14,475 bases of DNA, from the NCBI GenBank assembly GCA_905236265.1, contig CAJOOV010000049.1, forward strand, positions 1 through 14,475. The letters are read 5' to 3'. Both the position numbers and the translations under genes were made by a program. Each line of letters begins with the position of its first letter. Within the stretch, counting starts at the first letter, position 1. Positions 12,632 to 14,475 of this stretch are shown here, one piece after another. Source of the stretch: an uncultured Oscillospiraceae bacterium. Lineage in GTDB: Bacteria > Bacillota > Clostridia > Oscillospirales > Oscillospiraceae. The notes beneath the pieces are model-generated. The model was given only the letters and a program-made list of their open reading frames with translations. It was not told the DNA's origin and ran no database searches.

Positions 12632-13690
12632 ATGAAAAAACTGTTTGCACTGCTTTTGACCCTTGCCATGGTGCTCTCCCTTGCCGCCTGCGGCGGTGCC
12701 GGGGAGAGCCAGAGCGCCGTAGAGGAGACTCCTGCCCCTGCCGCCGAGTCCCAGAGCGGCGATGCCGAGAGCGCCGGGACGGAGGAGGGCGGCTCCTATA
12801 AGGTCGCCATTGTCCAGCAGCTTGACCACGCCTCTCTGGACGAGATCCGCCTTGCCATTGAGGAGGAGCTGGAAAGCGCCGCCGCCCAGCGGGGCGTGGA
12901 GGTTTTCTACGACGAGTACAACGGCCAGAACGACCCCTCCATCCTCACCCAGATCGGTGCGCAGGTGGTGGACGGGGGCTATGACGCCGTCATCCCCATT
13001 GCCACCCTGGCCGCCCAGACCATGGTGACGGCAGTGGCGGAGATGGAAACGCCCATCCCCGTGGTCTATGCCGCCATCTCTGACCCGGAGGCCGCCGGAC
13101 TCACCGGCATGGACTTTGTCACCGGAACCTCCGATGCACTGAACACGGAGTTCATTCTGGACATGATGCTTGCCGCCCAGCCGGAGGTCAAGACCGTGGG
13201 TCTGCTCTACTCCAACAGCGAGGTGAACTCCGCCACCCCCATTGCGCAGGCCAAGGCCTATCTGGACAGCAAGGGGATTGCCTATGTGGAAAAGACAGGC
13301 ACCACGGCAAACGAGGTGAAGGATGCCGTGTCCGCCATGGTGGGACAGGCGGACGCCGTATTCACCCCCACGGACAACGTGGTGATGGATGCAGAGCTGT
13401 CCATCTATGAGACGCTGATCGAGGCGGGGCTTGCCCACTACACAGGAGCGGATTCCTTCGTGCGAAACGGTGCCTTTGCCACCTGCGGCGTGAACTATAC
13501 GGAGCTGGGCGCCTACACCGCTGACATGGCACTGGATGCCCTCACCACCGGAACCGTGCCGGAGTACCACGTCATGGACGGGGGCATTATCACCGTCAAC
13601 ACCGAGACCGCTGCCGCACTGGGACTGGACTACAGCGTGTTCTCCTCCATGGCAGGCACGCTGAACGAGGTCGTCACCACTGAAAACTGA
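12632..13690 (+). CDS. trpX: ABC transporter substrate-binding lipoprotein, probably tryptophan (TrpX-like)
   Basis: The 352-residue protein has a lipoprotein signal (MKKLFALLLTLAMVLSLAAC, Cys20) and an acidic Ser/Glu linker to about 53. A two-lobed periplasmic-binding fold follows, of the ABC_sub_bind type (PF04392, formerly DUF534). It starts YKVAIVQQLDHASLDEIRLAIEEEL and continues with NDPSILTQIGAQVV, GTSDALNTEFILDMM and VGLLYSNSEVNS, segments typical of that family. It lies 21 bases after trpB2 with an AGGAGG site 8 bases before the ATG, so it shares the Trp T-box leader. Substrate assignment rests on this context and on the known T-box-regulated trpXYZ transporters of Firmicutes, not on binding-pocket residues. 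Indole or another aromatic compound remains possible. Confidence 0.86.
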   Translation: MKKLFALLLTLAMVLSLAACGGAGESQSAVEETPAPAAESQSGDAESAGTEEGGSYKVAIVQQLDHASLDEIRLAIEEELESAAAQRGVEVFYDEYNGQNDPSILTQIGAQVVDGGYDAVIPIATLAAQTMVTAVAEMETPIPVVYAAISDPEAAGLTGMDFVTGTSDALNTEFILDMMLAAQPEVKTVGLLYSNSEVNSATPIAQAKAYLDSKGIAYVEKTGTTANEVKDAVSAMVGQADAVFTPTDNVVMDAELSIYETLIEAGLAHYTGADSFVRNGAFATCGVNYTELGAYTADMALDALTTGTVPEYHVMDGGIITVNTETAAALGLDYSVFSSMAGTLNEVVTTEN

Positions 13691-13699
13691 TACGAATCC

Positions 13700-13727
13700 C
13701 TGATAAAAAGCTGACCCTTTTTATCAG
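13700..13727. other. Intra-operon hairpin after the substrate-binding protein gene
   Basis: CTGATAAAAAG (13700-13710) pairs perfectly with CTTTTTATCAG (13717-13727) around a 6-base loop, and an outer ATACG/CGTAT pairing (13690-13694 with 13736-13740) may extend it. No T-run follows the stem, so it is more likely an mRNA-stabilising or partial-attenuation element than a full terminator. Confidence 0.6.
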
Positions 13728-13771
13728 TGGTTATCCGTATGATATTGCAGGAAATCTCATGGACAGACTTT

Positions 13772-13797
13772 AAGGGAAGGACAGGTGTCCTTCCCTT
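13772..13797. other. Second intra-operon hairpin before the permease gene
   Basis: AAGGGAAGGAC (13772-13782) pairs perfectly with GTCCTTCCCTT (13787-13797) around an AGGT loop. Together with the preceding hairpin it fills most of the 134-base gap. This probably keeps the permease less expressed than the binding protein, as is common in ABC operons. Confidence 0.6.
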
Positions 13798-13824
13798 GAG
13801 GCTGTATCTGGAAGGGGAGCCGAT

Positions 13825-14475
13825 ATGCTGACTGTTTCCGTGATTCAAAATGCCCTTGAGGTGGGCTTTATCTATGCGCTGGTGGCGCTGGCGCTGTTTC
13901 TCAGCTACAGCATACTGGACATTGCCGACCTGACCACCGACGGCAGCTTCACGCTGGGCTGCGCCGTGTCGGCGGCGGTGTGTATTTCCGGGCATCCGCT
14001 TTTTGCGCTGTGGGCCGCCATGCTGGCCGGGGCGCTGGCAGGCTTTGTCACCGCCTTTCTGCAGACCCGGCTGGGGGTTCCCTCCATTCTGGCGGGAATT
14101 GTCACCAATACCGGGCTTTACACCGTGAATCTGGCAGTGATGGGCTTTTCCAGCAATCTCCCCCTGTTCAACAAGACCACGCTCTTCGCCCTGTCCAGAG
14201 ACGTGCTTGCCCCGCTGGTGGGGCCGTGGCACAAGCTGGCAGTGGCGGCGCTCATCACCCTTGGGGTGAGCGTGCTGCTGGTGCTGTTTCTGGGGACACG
14301 GCTTGGCATCTCCATCCGTGCCACCGGGGACAACCCGGACATGGTGCGGGCAAGCTCCATCAATACCTCCCTGATGATCACCATCGGTCTGTGCCTTGCC
14401 AACGCCATGACCGCCCTGTCCGGGGCGGTGCTGGCGCAGTACAACAAGAGCGCCGACATCAATCTGGGCACCGGC
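13825..14475 (+). CDS. ABC transporter permease, partial (TrpY-like; 3' end outside window)
   Basis: The frame is open from an ATG at 13825 to the right edge (217 residues). GAAGGGGAG lies about 5 bases before the start. The protein is strongly hydrophobic with several membrane segments, the first at about 10-28. It belongs to the branched-chain amino acid/sugar-type permease superfamily (BPD_transp_2), in the subgroup that partners PF04392 binding proteins: the ILDIADLTTDGSFTLG segment (30-45) is characteristic, as is the cytoplasmic GISIRATGDNPDMVRA loop (161 onward), which likely contacts the ATPase. By position it is the permease of the tryptophan-type transporter; the ATPase gene (trpZ) should follow beyond the window. 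Confidence 0.92.
   Translation, partial: MLTVSVIQNALEVGFIYALVALALFLSYSILDIADLTTDGSFTLGCAVSAAVCISGHPLFALWAAMLAGALAGFVTAFLQTRLGVPSILAGIVTNTGLYTVNLAVMGFSSNLPLFNKTTLFALSRDVLAPLVGPWHKLAVAALITLGVSVLLVLFLGTRLGISIRATGDNPDMVRASSINTSLMITIGLCLANAMTALSGAVLAQYNKSADINLGTG

Noticed and set aside
11114..13570. 818-codon open frame on the minus strand over trpB2 and trpX
   Set aside because: It is antisense to two well-supported genes; its length is an effect of GC-rich codon usage.

Overview
The window looks like chromosome from a GC-rich member of the Clostridia, most likely Oscillospiraceae or a near relative. The evidence is an L27 with the Firmicutes-type cleavable N-terminal extension next to its protease Prp, consensus sigma-A promoters with 17-18 bp spacers, strong AGGAGG-type ribosome binding sites, a T-box riboswitch, and GC-rich Clostridia-like versions of prs, pth and mfd. 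The lineage is inferred from gene content and style, not from a database search.

Left part, minus strand (1-1936): a sigma-A promoter and a structured leader drive rplU-prp-rpmA (L21, L27 protease, L27), which ends at an intrinsic terminator. A short palindromic repeat and a diverged second copy of that terminator follow. Beyond them, still on the minus strand with its own promoter, is an AT-rich gene for a two-helix membrane protein with a long coiled coil. It runs off the left edge and looks foreign to its surroundings.

Centre, plus strand (2093-7497): a divergent promoter starts prs (PRPP synthetase), pth (peptidyl-tRNA hydrolase) and mfd (transcription-repair coupling factor), separated by short spacers that each contain a hairpin. 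Promoter-led single genes follow: a lipoprotein with a degenerate parvulin-type prolyl-isomerase domain (7576-8970), then, after a 388-base spacer packed with hairpins and a 39-base direct repeat, a CbbX/SpoVK-type AAA+ ATPase (9359-10795) with a strong terminator.

Right part (10874-14475): a consensus promoter and a complete T-box leader with a UGG (tryptophan) specifier control trpB2 (solitary, TrpB2-type tryptophan synthase beta chain), a lipoprotein substrate-binding protein and an ABC permease cut by the right edge. The simplest reading is a tryptophan/indole acquisition operon. Uncharged tRNA-Trp opens transcription of a transporter of the TrpXYZ kind together with an enzyme that can make tryptophan from indole and serine; no trpA or other trp biosynthesis gene is visible in the window. 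This operon is the most interesting functional unit here. The spacer repeats and the AT-rich gene that follows rpmA are the most interesting structural oddities. No tRNA, rRNA, CRISPR array, transposase or integrase was recognised.
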